Below, in pieces: positions 1 through 6,755 of a stretch of DNA of 20,065 nucleotides. The stretch's first letter is position 1. The number at the start of each line of letters is the position of its first letter. This DNA is from CAZNRY01 sp964575675 (GTDB lineage Bacteria; Eisenbacteria; RBG-16-71-46; CAIMUX01; VGJL01), in the NCBI GenBank assembly GCA_964575675.1, contig CAZNRY010000059.1:1-20065 (forward strand). The letters are read 5' to 3'. The position numbers and the translations under genes were made by a program. The notes beneath the pieces were generated by a model that saw nothing but the letters and a program-made list of their open reading frames with translations, was not told the origin of the DNA and made no database searches.

Positions 1-51
1 TCTACGGCCATCTGACGCCGTTTCGCGACGAACGGTGGTGAGAAACGCGGG

Positions 52-570
52 CTAGAAGCTGTATTTCCCGAAGTCCTTCGGGTTCTGGTTCTCGATGAAG
101 CGGCGGAGCTCCTCGGCCCGCTGTTCATCGCTCTGCTCGGGGGCCTTAGCGGGCCCCTCGGACTGGATCAAGCGGTCGAGTTCGTCGGTCAAGAGCTCCT
201 CGGCGGCATAGATCTTCGCCTTGGTCTTCAGCGCAAGGGCGATCGAATCGCTCGGCCGCGCATCGATCGAGAGGATCTGCCCCGCTGCTTCGATCGTGAT
301 CTTGGCGTAAAAGGTGTTTTGCTTCATGTCCGAGATCTCGACACGCCGCACCTTCGCCTGAAGTCCCTTCAGGACGCTCGCCAGCAGGTCGTGTGTCAGC
401 GGGCGCTGAAACTTCTTGCCGGCGATCTCCATGGCGATCGCGCTCGCCTCCGGAGGGCCTATCCAGATCGGAAGACGGCGTCCTCCGTCCAGGGTCTGGA
501 GGATGACGACCGGGTATTGGTTCTTCTCGTCAATCGCAAGACTCAGGACTTCTACTTCGACCATGCCCAT
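52..570 (-). CDS. DUF151 / bifunctional nuclease (BFN) family protein
   Basis: The predicted product has 172 residues and matches the DUF151/BFN family. It opens with the typical VEVEVLSLAID strand, has the IWIGPPEASAIA segment near residues 35-46, and has the RPSDSIALALK segment near residues 106-116. Those conserved blocks fill roughly the first 130 residues; the rest is a charged tail. Some members have been described as nucleases acting on both RNA and DNA, but most are uncharacterised, so the activity here is inferred from family only. ATG at 570 is followed by a second ATG at 564, and either could be the start. It follows the isomerase gene after 19 bases and is probably co-transcribed. 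It is the last gene on this side, and 51 bases without a recognisable gene remain to the window edge. Confidence 0.85.
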   Translation of the reverse strand: MGMVEVEVLSLAIDEKNQYPVVILQTLDGGRRLPIWIGPPEASAIAMEIAGKKFQRPLTHDLLASVLKGLQAKVRRVEISDMKQNTFYAKITIEAAGQILSIDARPSDSIALALKTKAKIYAAEELLTDELDRLIQSEGPAKAPEQSDEQRAEELRRFIENQNPKDFGKYSF

Positions 571-589
571 GGCGGATCCAAATCTGCGC

Positions 590-1851
590 TTAGCGCTTTG
601 AAACCTGCCGGCGTATCTGCCTGAGCTCCTCGATCGCGATGTTCTGCTTCTCCATGTTCTCAGTCATCCACCGCGCCGATTGCGCGAGCTCATGGTCGGG
701 GTAGTCTTTCAGGAACTTCTCGAAGGCCTCGCGGGCGGCGGCGAAATTCTTGTTCTCGTCGGCCTGCACGAATCCAACCATGAATTGCGCCTGCGCGGAG
801 CGCAGTCCGCTTGCGGTTCTTCGGACGATCTCCTGATAGAATGTGACTTCTCTCGCCGAGTCCTTCTCGACCTGCGCCGCGTTCCAGAGATCGTCTTCCG
901 TCATCAGCGTCAGCGCGTAGCGGTCGAAGTTCTCTTCGTAGAGCTTCACGCCGTACTCACTTCGCAGGCGCTCCATCAGGCCTCGATAGAGCTCGTTGTG
1001 CTTGCGCGTCTGCACCTTCTGCGCGACCGCGTCCTTCGCGTCGGGATCGAGTCCGCGGGGCGTGGGCTCGGTCCGGTCGATCGCGTAGAGGACGGTCCAT
1101 TCGTCCCCTATCTGGACCGGCGGGCTGACGGCGCCCTTGCGGAGCATCATCGCGGCCGCGTTGATCTCGGGGATCCTGCCCAGATGCCCCGCGCCGGAGG
1201 TCGCGGTCATCCATCCCAACACCCCTCCGACCTTCTTCGAGGGCTCGTCGATGGACATCCGCCGCGCAATGTCCCCGACCAATTCTCCTGCAAGGATCCG
1301 CGCGTGCGCGGTCTCGGCCTCCGCCTTCGTCTTGACGAGGACATGGGCCACCTGGACGCGGGCCGGTATCATGAACTCGCCGGTATGCTCCTCGTAGTAC
1401 TTCGCGATTTCCTCTTCCGTCGGGATCGCCTTGTCGCGCACCTCCTTCTGAACCGTTCGGTCGGAGAGGATGTACCGGCGCGACAGCTCCCAAACGTCCT
1501 TGAACTCCTGCTCTTTGTCGTACCCCTTCTTCTCCGCGAGGCCACGAGGCAGAGCTGGTCGACCGCGTCGCGGAAGACGTCCATCTGCTGGCGGACCATA
1601 TGGGTACCGGTCCCCTGCCCGAGCTGCTTGAACTGCCACTTGATCTTCAACTTCAGGTCGGCGACCGTGAACTCCTTCCCCGCAATCCTGGCGAGCACGA
1701 GCCCGTCACACTCCTCCGCATCGCCCTTGGGCGCTCCGCCGGAACACTGCAGGAAACCGATGACGGCACCTGCCCCGACCGCGAGACCCAATAGGAACCC
1801 GGCGCGCGCCCTGCGCACCGTCCAGAAACCGATCAAGGGCAGCTTATTCAT
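590..1851 (-). CDS. Parvulin-type peptidyl-prolyl cis-trans isomerase with N-terminal export signal, interrupted by an apparent frameshift
   Basis: Two overlapping reading frames together encode one SurA/PrsA-like folding factor. The upstream frame starts at ATG 1851, five bases after the rplI stop. It gives a basic N-terminus, a hydrophobic segment near residues 18-35 ending FLQC, and a SurA-N-like helical stretch as far as DQLCLVA. The downstream frame resumes as AEKKGYDKEQEF and contains a parvulin domain (VQVAHVLVKTK to WTVLYAIDRTEP), then an alpha-helical, TPR-like C-terminus ending near RQIRRQVSKR. The switch lies at about 1535-1541, and one added base would restore a continuous protein of about 420 residues. 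The likely role is folding of exported proteins, anchored in or secreted across the inner membrane. The FLQC sequence is a poor lipobox (Q at -1), so lipoprotein status is uncertain. I cannot tell a sequencing error from a true mutation. Confidence 0.8.
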
Positions 1852-1856
1852 GACGG

Positions 1857-2309
1857 TCAGGCAAGCCCCTCTTTCTTCACCCAAACGCGGACCTTCGCCT
1901 CGACGTCGTGGTGGAGCTTCACGTGAACGTTGTAGGCGCCGAGCGCCTTCAGCGGCTCATCGAGGTGGATCGACCGCTTGTCGACCTCGAAACCCTCGGC
2001 CGACAGTTTCTCGGCGATGTCGGAGGCCGTGACCGATCCGAAGAGACGATCGTCCTCGCCCGCCTGCATCAGCACGGTGACCGACACCTTGTTCAACTTC
2101 GTCGCGAGCTTCTCGGCAACCGCGCGCATCCGGTCGGACCGCAGGATCTTGGTTCTCTCGCTTTCCATGAAGATCCTCGCGCCCGCGCCGGTCGCCTCGA
2201 GGGCGAGCTTGTTGGGGAGCAAGTAGTTTCGGGCGTAACCGCGCGAGACGTTCACCTTGTCGCCGCGCCGCCCGAGCCCGTCGATTTCATCGAGAAGAAT
2301 GATCTCCAT
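1857..2309 (-). CDS. rplI: 50S ribosomal protein L9
   Basis: This 150-residue protein is standard length for bL9. It begins MEIILLDEIDGLGRRGD and contains the signature GYARNYLLPNKLA near residues 25-37, which binds 23S rRNA. A long connecting helix follows, then the C-terminal domain ending KVRVWVKKEG. L9 sits at the base of the L1 stalk of the large subunit and helps keep reading frame. The ATG at 2309 is preceded by an AAAGGAA ribosome-binding site. It closes the conserved rpsF-ssb-rpsR-rplI block, 31 bases after rpsR. In many genomes dnaB follows, but here an exported isomerase does. Nothing unusual is seen in the protein. Confidence 0.97.
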   Translation of the reverse strand: MEIILLDEIDGLGRRGDKVNVSRGYARNYLLPNKLALEATGAGARIFMESERTKILRSDRMRAVAEKLATKLNKVSVTVLMQAGEDDRLFGSVTASDIAEKLSAEGFEVDKRSIHLDEPLKALGAYNVHVKLHHDVEAKVRVWVKKEGLA

Positions 2310-2340
2310 CGGATCGTTCCTTTCCTTTGCTTCGGGTCGG

Positions 2341-2580
2341 TTACTTGTACGACTCCGATGTGAAGGGGATCAGCGCCAGGACCCGGGCGCGCTTCACGGC
2401 ACGGGTAATCTGCGCCTGGTGCCTCGCGCAATTGCCCGAGATCCGGCGCGGCACGATCTTTCCCCGCTCGGTAATCGCCCTCTGGAGGCGCTTTTCATCC
2501 TTGTAGTCAACGTACGCAACGCGGTCCACGCAGAGCTTGCAGACCTTCTTGCGCTGCCCACGGGGTTCTCCTCTCGGCAT
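2341..2580 (-). CDS. rpsR: 30S ribosomal protein S18, zinc-ribbon form
   Basis: This 79-residue bS18 has the conserved core AYVDYKDEKRLQRAITERGK and ends with VLALIPF plus a short tail. Cys14 and Cys17 (CKLC) with Cys51 and His54 (CARH) form a likely zinc ribbon; many bacteria have lost these residues, so this is the C+ form. S18 binds S6 and the central domain of 16S rRNA. ATG at 2580 follows a GGGAGGA ribosome-binding site eight bases upstream. It lies between ssb and rplI in the classic order. Zinc binding is inferred from residue spacing only. Confidence 0.97.
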   Translation of the reverse strand: MPRGEPRGQRKKVCKLCVDRVAYVDYKDEKRLQRAITERGKIVPRRISGNCARHQAQITRAVKRARVLALIPFTSESYK

Positions 2581-2628
2581 TCTTCAATCCTCCCGTCGCC
2601 CGTTCAGATACTCGCCGTTCCCGTGCAT

Positions 2629-3225
2629 CTAGAGCGGCAAGGTGTCTTCGTGTGAACCTTCCTCGTTGTGGGGAAGGGCTTCCTCATGGTGTTCATGGTG
2701 TTCGGTCGCGGAGGCGGCGTCAGGGGCCGCTTCCCCGGCATGTTCTTCATGGCCGGCTTCTTGGCCAGCATCATGGCCAGCATCTTCGTGCTTGGGCTCC
2801 GCCGCGCCACGCCGTCCGCCCCGGTTGCCACCGGCGCGGGATTCCGCCTGGGGAGCGTCCGCGGGACCCTCACCCTCGGTGAAGGGACCGAGGATCTGGA
2901 TCTGCTCGGCGTAGATCTCGACGGCCGTCCGCTTCTCGCCCCGGGCGGTTGTGAAGGAACGGCTGCTCACGTACCCCTCGACATAAACGGCCTGCCCCTT
3001 CTTGAGATCCCGGGACATACGCTGGGCCGCCTCCTGCCACGCGACCACGGTCAGGTAGGCAGCGACTTCGCGCGAACCGCCTGTGCGGTCGCGGAGGATC
3101 CTCCCGACTTGAACGCGGAATGAACAGACCGTAACCCCTGAGGGCGTATACCGGAGCTCAGGCGCTTCCTGAGCGACTCCCGTCAGAACGACCCGGTTCA
3201 TGCGCGGGTACGTCGTGCCTTCCAT
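2629..3225 (-). CDS. ssb: Single-stranded DNA-binding protein with His/Glu-rich tail
   Basis: This protein coats single-stranded DNA in replication and repair. I chose ATG 3225 because a GGGAGGAG ribosome-binding site ends five bases upstream; the longer frame from GTG 3240 would place that site inside the gene. The product is 198 residues. The OB fold occupies about residues 9-112, from MNRVVLTG through AVYVEGYVSSRSF to EIYAEQIQILG. After a Gly/Arg-rich patch (GGNRGGRRG) comes a low-complexity tail of about 55 residues with roughly ten histidines and many Glu and Ala. The last residues are EDTLPL, whereas the family usually ends DDDIPF, the tip that recruits partner proteins. The usual acid, hydrophobic, Pro, hydrophobic pattern is kept but the final Phe is Leu. 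The gene lies between rpsF and rpsR as in most bacteria. Confidence 0.95.
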   Translation of the reverse strand: MEGTTYPRMNRVVLTGVAQEAPELRYTPSGVTVCSFRVQVGRILRDRTGGSREVAAYLTVVAWQEAAQRMSRDLKKGQAVYVEGYVSSRSFTTARGEKRTAVEIYAEQIQILGPFTEGEGPADAPQAESRAGGNRGGRRGAAEPKHEDAGHDAGQEAGHEEHAGEAAPDAASATEHHEHHEEALPHNEEGSHEDTLPL

Positions 3226-3255
3226 TGGAACTCCTCCCACCCGGTCGTATCCGGG

Positions 3256-3732
3256 CTAGAAAGCTTGTGTGTCGGCTTTCGTCTCGGGTTCCGTGGGGGC
3301 CGCATCCACGGTCTCTGTCGTCGTGACCGGGGTTTCCCCCGGAACCGTCTCGCCCTCCCCGGTCGGGGACGCCGCACCCTCTTGCGGGGCGGAGGCGGCA
3401 TGCAGTCCGCCCTCCTCGCGGCGCATCCCCATCTCGGAAGCGGCAGGCCCCTGCGACAGAACGGTCAGGTGCCGAAGGATGTCCTCCCGAAGACGATAGC
3501 GCCGCTCGAGATCGCTCACGACGCCGGCTTCGGCACGGAAGCGGACGAGCGTGTAGATCCCTTCGTTTACCTTGCCGATCGTGTAGGCCAGCTTCCTGCG
3601 TCCCCATCGTTCCACGTCGAGGATCTCGCCGGATGCCGCCGCGATCGTCGACCGAACCCCTTCGATCTCCTCCTCGATCCGAGCCTCTTCGAGGTTCGGA
3701 TGCAGGACAAAGACCGTTTCGTACTCTCTCAA
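3256..3732 (-). CDS. rpsF: 30S ribosomal protein S6 with long acidic C-terminal extension
   Basis: The S6 core is clear: LREYETVFVLHPN at the N-terminus, GRRKLAYTIGKVNEGIY in the middle, and a ferredoxin-like fold ending near LRHLTVL. I place the start at TTG 3732, preceded by AAAGGTGG at about five bases, because bS6 usually begins M-R-x-Y-E. The frame is open further upstream, but that part is arginine-rich and unlike S6. The product is about 158 residues, of which the last 60 or so are an Ala/Pro/Thr/Glu-rich, probably disordered extension. S6 proteins in several lineages carry acidic tails; in E. coli the tail is modified by glutamate ligase RimK. S6 pairs with S18, encoded two genes downstream. 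Confidence 0.93.
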   Translation of the reverse strand: MREYETVFVLHPNLEEARIEEEIEGVRSTIAAASGEILDVERWGRRKLAYTIGKVNEGIYTLVRFRAEAGVVSDLERRYRLREDILRHLTVLSQGPAASEMGMRREEGGLHAASAPQEGAASPTGEGETVPGETPVTTTETVDAAPTEPETKADTQAF

Positions 3733-3747
3733 AGAACCCACCTTTCG

Positions 3748-3814
3748 GACCCCACGAGGGTCGCGTCTCCGCGGGGCGTCCCGTCCGCGAGAGCCCCCCC
3801 GCTCGGGCTCCCGC
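3748..3814 (-). promoter_or_regulatory. Structured rpsF leader: two hairpins between pth and rpsF
   Basis: The 91-base gap between the pth stop and the rpsF start holds two stems. The first, right after pth, pairs 3787-3796 with 3805-3814 (ten pairs including one G-U, eight-base loop). The second pairs 3748-3752 with 3758-3762 (GACCC with GGGTC, read on the minus strand). It is followed at once by CCG and then the AAAGGTGG ribosome-binding site. A T-run is absent, so neither looks like an intrinsic terminator. In E. coli and B. subtilis the S6:S18 pair represses its own operon through a leader structure containing a CCG element. A similar role here is a guess from position and from that CCG. 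Confidence 0.35.
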
Positions 3815-3823
3815 AGAATGCCG

Positions 3824-4447
3824 TCAGTTCTCCTCGGATCGATCCGTTTGCGGGCCCGCCGGCGCCGCACCCTCCTCCATCGGAGGAGGGTTGAAGCGAT
3901 TCATCGCCTGGGTCAGCCCCGCCGCCAGCGCCATCCGCACGGCGTCGGCTCCCCTCTCCGCTATCCCTTCGAACAGAGCCCTCTCTTGCGCCTCCAGAGG
4001 CCGCAGGACGAAGTCGGCCATGTCTTCCTCAGGGGCGGCGCCCCCCACGCCGATCCGCAAGCGCGGGTAGTTCGTGGTTCCGAGCGATTCCTCCACGGAG
4101 ATCAGCCCGCGGTGTCCGCCGGAACTGCCCCCCTCCCGCATCCGGAGCCGTCCCGGAGGGATCGCCGCGTCATCCACGACGACCAAGATCTCCTCCGGAA
4201 GGAGTCGATTGCGTTCCATGCACCGAAGAACCGCCTCGCCGCTGCGGTTCATGAACATGCCGGGGCGCAAGAGCACCACATTCTTGCCCTCGATCTCGCC
4301 CCCCGACTCGGATGCGTCGCCGAGACGGCGCCACGATAGAGAACACCGTCTCGCAATCCGCTCCACCACCCAGAACCCGGCGTTGTGCCGCGTCCACTCA
4401 TAGCGCGCGCCCGGGTTCCCCAACCCGGCAACGCAACGGATCTCCAT
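3824..4447 (-). CDS. pth: Peptidyl-tRNA hydrolase
   Basis: This 207-residue enzyme frees tRNA from peptidyl-tRNA that drops off ribosomes. The signatures are in place: VAGLGNPGARY with Asn11, TRHNAGF with catalytic His21, MFMNRSG with Asn67, and VVVDDAAIPPG with Asp92/Asp93, followed by GGSSGGHRGL. The last 25 residues or so are a proline/alanine/glutamate-rich tail beyond the usual fold. The start is ATG 4447, five bases after the rplY stop codon ends, with no strong ribosome-binding site, which suggests translational coupling. The rplY-pth-rpsF order is common, although ychF, which often follows pth, is absent. Confidence 0.97.
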   Translation of the reverse strand: MEIRCVAGLGNPGARYEWTRHNAGFWVVERIARRCSLSWRRLGDASESGGEIEGKNVVLLRPGMFMNRSGEAVLRCMERNRLLPEEILVVVDDAAIPPGRLRMREGGSSGGHRGLISVEESLGTTNYPRLRIGVGGAAPEEDMADFVLRPLEAQERALFEGIAERGADAVRMALAAGLTQAMNRFNPPPMEEGAAPAGPQTDRSEEN

Positions 4448-4454
4448 CGCTGAT

Positions 4455-5141
4455 CTATGACTTCGGCGAAGCCTTCTCCGGCTTCTCCTCTCCCTTCTCC
4501 TTGTCCTTGTCCTTGTCCTTCTCCTCTACGGCCCCAGCCGCGGGCGCCTCGGCCACAGCGGCCACCGGCTCAGCCTCGACCGCCTTCGTCACGACCGCCG
4601 CGACGACGCGAGTGGCAGGGGTCAGGACCTTGATTCCCTCGGGCAGAACGAGGTCGCTGACATGGACGGAATTCCCCTTCTGAAGGTGGCTCACCTCGAA
4701 ATCGACCCGCTCGGGGATCTGCGAGGCCTGGCAGGAGACCTCGATGTCGCGCAGGAGCTGCTCGAGGATACCTCCCTCCTTCACACCGGCAGGGGTGCCG
4801 ACCAGGTGGATGGGGACGTGGACCTCGATCGTCTGGGTCATCGAGACGTGCTGCAAATCGACGTGGATGATCCGGGACGTGATCGGGTCGCGCTGAAGCT
4901 CCTTGATGATCGCCTTCAGGTCGCGGTCCTCCTGGCCCCCAAGCTTCAGGTCGAGAATGAAGGCGCTGCTCCCGTGCTTGTGAACGAGACGATCAAAGCT
5001 CTTCGTCTCCAGATTGATCGCGAGGGTCTTCTCTCCCGAACCGTAGAGCACCCCCGGAGTCTTGCCGCCAAACCGAGCCTGGCGGGCGCCGCCCTTGCCC
5101 AAGCTGGACCGGATCTCACACCGAACTTCAACTGCATCCAT
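4455..5141 (-). CDS. rplY: 50S ribosomal protein L25, general stress protein CTC type
   Basis: This 228-residue two-domain bL25 is of the CTC form. The N-terminal domain (about residues 1-95) binds 5S rRNA and includes KGGARQARFGGKTPGVLYG and the DPITSRIIHVDLQHV region. The C-terminal TL5-like beta domain runs to about residue 190, including PIHLVGTPAGVKEGGILEQ. The last 40 residues are a low-complexity Ala/Glu/Lys tail with an alternating Lys-Asp stretch encoded by a short DNA repeat. It lies 37 bases after prs and just before pth, the standard arrangement. ATG 5141 is preceded by a GAAAGAAA-like weak site after an AAGAGGAG purine run. Confidence 0.95.
   Translation of the reverse strand: MDAVEVRCEIRSSLGKGGARQARFGGKTPGVLYGSGEKTLAINLETKSFDRLVHKHGSSAFILDLKLGGQEDRDLKAIIKELQRDPITSRIIHVDLQHVSMTQTIEVHVPIHLVGTPAGVKEGGILEQLLRDIEVSCQASQIPERVDFEVSHLQKGNSVHVSDLVLPEGIKVLTPATRVVAAVVTKAVEAEPVAAVAEAPAAGAVEEKDKDKDKEKGEEKPEKASPKS
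4498..4521 (+). repeat. Hexanucleotide microsatellite inside rplY
   Basis: The plus strand reads TCCTTG three times followed by TCCTTC, four six-base units. On the coding strand this is a run of Lys-Asp/Glu codons in the disordered tail of L25. Gain or loss of a unit would stay in frame and change only the tail length. It sits next to further TC-rich sequence at 4485-4497. Confidence 0.8.
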
Positions 5142-5178
5142 CGTTTCTTTCTCCTCTTGCTTGGATCGGTCGGCTTCC

Positions 5179-6117
5179 CTAAACGAACAGGGAGCTGAGC
5201 GAACGTTCTTCGTGAATCCTCCGGATCGCCTCTCCCAAAAGGCCGCTCACGCTCAGGACGCGAACCTTCGAGGAGCTCAGGCGCTCCGGCCTCTGCGGAA
5301 TCGAATCGGTCACGACGACCTCTCTCACGGGCGAATCGTTGAGCACGGGAACGGTCTCATCCGAGAACGCGGCGTGGGTCGCGCCGACGAAGATCTCCCG
5401 GGCCCCGTGCTTGCGCAGCGCGATCGCGGCCCGGCTGATCGTCTTCCCGGTCGAGATCACGTCGTCAAAAATCACGACGTTCTTGTCCTTGACGTCTCCG
5501 ATGACGTTCATGACCTCCATCTCGTCGGCGCGGACGCGGCGCTTGTCGACGAGGGCGAGGCCCGAGCTCAGTCTCTTCGCGTAGGCGCGCGCCATCTTGA
5601 TGCTCCCGACATCGGGCGCAACGACGACGAGGTCCGGGATCGCCAGTTCGCGGAAGTGCCGAATCAGAACGGGCGCCGCGTAGAGGTGGTCGAAGGGGAT
5701 GTCGAAGAACCCCTGAATCTGTGAGGAATGAAGGTCCATCGTGAGGACCCGATTCGCTCCCGCCACCGTGATCAGATTGGCGACGAGCTTCGCCGAGATC
5801 GGAACCCTCGGCTGGTCCTTCCTGTCCTGCCGCGCGTAGCCGAAGTAAGGGAGGACGGCCGTCACGCGCCGCGCGCTTGCCCTGCGGGCCGCGTCGATCA
5901 TGATCAAGAGCTCGAGGAGATTGTCGGAAGGAGCGCCGGTCGGCTGCACGATGAAGACGTCGCAGCCGCGGATGTTCTCGTCGATCTTCACGTTGATCTC
6001 GCCGTCGCTGAAGAGGCCGACCTCAGCCTCGCCCAGCTCGCTTCCGAGGTAGGCGGCGATCTCGCGCGCAAGCTTCGGGTTGGCGTTACCCGTGAAGACG
6101 CGTAGCGTGTCGAGCAC
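5179..6117 (-). CDS. prs: Ribose-phosphate pyrophosphokinase (PRPP synthetase)
   Basis: This enzyme makes PRPP from ribose 5-phosphate and ATP, feeding purine, pyrimidine, histidine, tryptophan and NAD synthesis. The 312-residue length is typical. Motifs seen are FSDGEINVKI near 36-45, PYFGYARQDRK near 90-100, the metal-binding DLHSSQIQGFFDIP near 128-141, the APDVGS loop near 167-172, and the PRPP-binding FDDVISTGKT near 217-226. The start is GTG 6117, with GGAGGAG a few bases upstream. It follows tRNA-Gln by 86 bases and precedes rplY, as in many bacteria. PRPP is also the co-substrate expected for the prenyltransferase at 7732-8613. Confidence 0.97.
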   Translation of the reverse strand: MLDTLRVFTGNANPKLAREIAAYLGSELGEAEVGLFSDGEINVKIDENIRGCDVFIVQPTGAPSDNLLELLIMIDAARRASARRVTAVLPYFGYARQDRKDQPRVPISAKLVANLITVAGANRVLTMDLHSSQIQGFFDIPFDHLYAAPVLIRHFRELAIPDLVVVAPDVGSIKMARAYAKRLSSGLALVDKRRVRADEMEVMNVIGDVKDKNVVIFDDVISTGKTISRAAIALRKHGAREIFVGATHAAFSDETVPVLNDSPVREVVVTDSIPQRPERLSSSKVRVLSVSGLLGEAIRRIHEERSLSSLFV

Positions 6118-6138
6118 AATCTCCTCCGCTCGGCCGAA

Positions 6139-6151
6139 CCGCCAAAGGCGG
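6139..6151 (-). promoter_or_regulatory. Small hairpin in the prs leader
   Basis: CCGCC pairs with GGCGG across a three-base loop, about 20 bases upstream of the prs start and just before its ribosome-binding site. It may help define the 3' end of the tRNA-Gln transcript or affect prs translation. No T-run follows it. Confidence 0.3.
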
Positions 6152-6203
6152 CCCGCCCATGCAACTCCGGACCCTATTGCTCGCAGGATCTCTAAGAGAA
6201 TTG

Positions 6204-6274
6204 CTGGGGCGGGAGGATTCGAACCTCCGTAACGGGATCCAAAATCCCGTGTCCTGCCATTGGACGACGCCCCA
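6204..6274 (-). tRNA. tRNA-Gln (anticodon TTG)
   Basis: A full cloverleaf can be folded. The acceptor TGGGGCG pairs with CGCCCCA, the D arm is GTC/GAC, and the anticodon stem CGGGA/TCCCG encloses loop TTTTGGA with anticodon TTG. The T arm GGAGG/CCTCC encloses TTCGAAT. The gene is 71 bases including discriminator G, and CCA is not encoded. The U1-A72 first pair and discriminator G are typical of bacterial glutamine tRNA. It lies between spoVG and prs, a position seen in several phyla. Confidence 0.97.
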
Positions 6275-6374
6275 ATCTTCCCGAGACAGTACCATCCCGA
6301 GGGTCCCGGCGAAGCTGAAGAAGTCGGCCGGGATCGGACTGTGCGGCTGCGCCGCGGCAGGATCCGGTCAGATA

Positions 6375-6647
6375 CTACTGGACGAGGGCGCTCCTCTCCA
6401 ACTCCAAACGGTACGCTTCAAGGATCTCTCCTTCGATCCAGCTTCTGGTCGCATTGTTGATCGGATGCGCCAGATCCTGGAATGTCCCGTCGGGCTTTCT
6501 TCTGCTGGGCATCGCGACGAACAGTCCCTTGTTGCCGCAGATGATCTTCAAGCCCCGGATCACAAAGCAGTTGTCCAGGGTGATGCTCACAAATGCCTTG
6601 AGCTTCTCGTCGTCTCGCAGCGAGATGCGAACTTCTGTGATCTTCAT
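6375..6647 (-). CDS. spoVG: SpoVG family regulator
   Basis: The predicted product is 90 residues from ATG 6647 (MKITEVRISL), with core signatures AFVSITLDNCFVIRGLKII and GLFVAMPSRRKPDGTFQDLAHPI. I prefer this ATG over GTG 6659 because GGTGGTGA lies five bases ahead of it. SpoVG was named for Bacillus spore septation, but it is widespread in non-spore-formers, where studied members bind nucleic acids and regulate gene expression. No sporulation gene is visible here. It lies between ispE and tRNA-Gln. The last ten residues (LERSALVQ) are a short variable tail. Confidence 0.96.
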   Translation of the reverse strand: MKITEVRISLRDDEKLKAFVSITLDNCFVIRGLKIICGNKGLFVAMPSRRKPDGTFQDLAHPINNATRSWIEGEILEAYRLELERSALVQ

Positions 6648-6671
6648 GCTGGTCACCACCCATCGTCATGT

Positions 6672-6692
6672 CGGGCGCCCTCATGGCGCCCG
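6672..6692 (-). promoter_or_regulatory. Perfect 8-bp hairpin in the spoVG leader
   Basis: CGGGCGCC (6672-6679) pairs perfectly with GGCGCCCG (6685-6692) around a five-base loop. It lies 25 bases upstream of the spoVG start in a 108-base gap after ispE. No T-run follows on the minus strand, so a terminator is unlikely. A role in mRNA stability, translation control or autoregulation by the nucleic-acid-binding SpoVG is possible but unproven. Confidence 0.4.
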
Positions 6693-6755
6693 GTGCACGG
6701 GAACAAAGCTACGGTGACGAATCCGCGAGAGGCTGATCGACCGGATCCGGTAACC

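Noticed and set aside
19..47. CGTTTC / GAAACG inverted repeat after the DUF151 gene as a terminator
   Set aside because: The stem is only six pairs around a 17-base loop and has no T-run on the minus strand.
680..2032. 450-residue open frame on the plus strand opposite the isomerase and rplI
   Set aside because: It is antisense to clear parvulin and L9 coding sequence and shows Arg/Leu-rich composition with no motif.
6341..6357. GCGGC / GCCGC hairpin upstream of tRNA-Gln
   Set aside because: It is a short stem in very GC-rich sequence with no T-run; chance is a good enough explanation.
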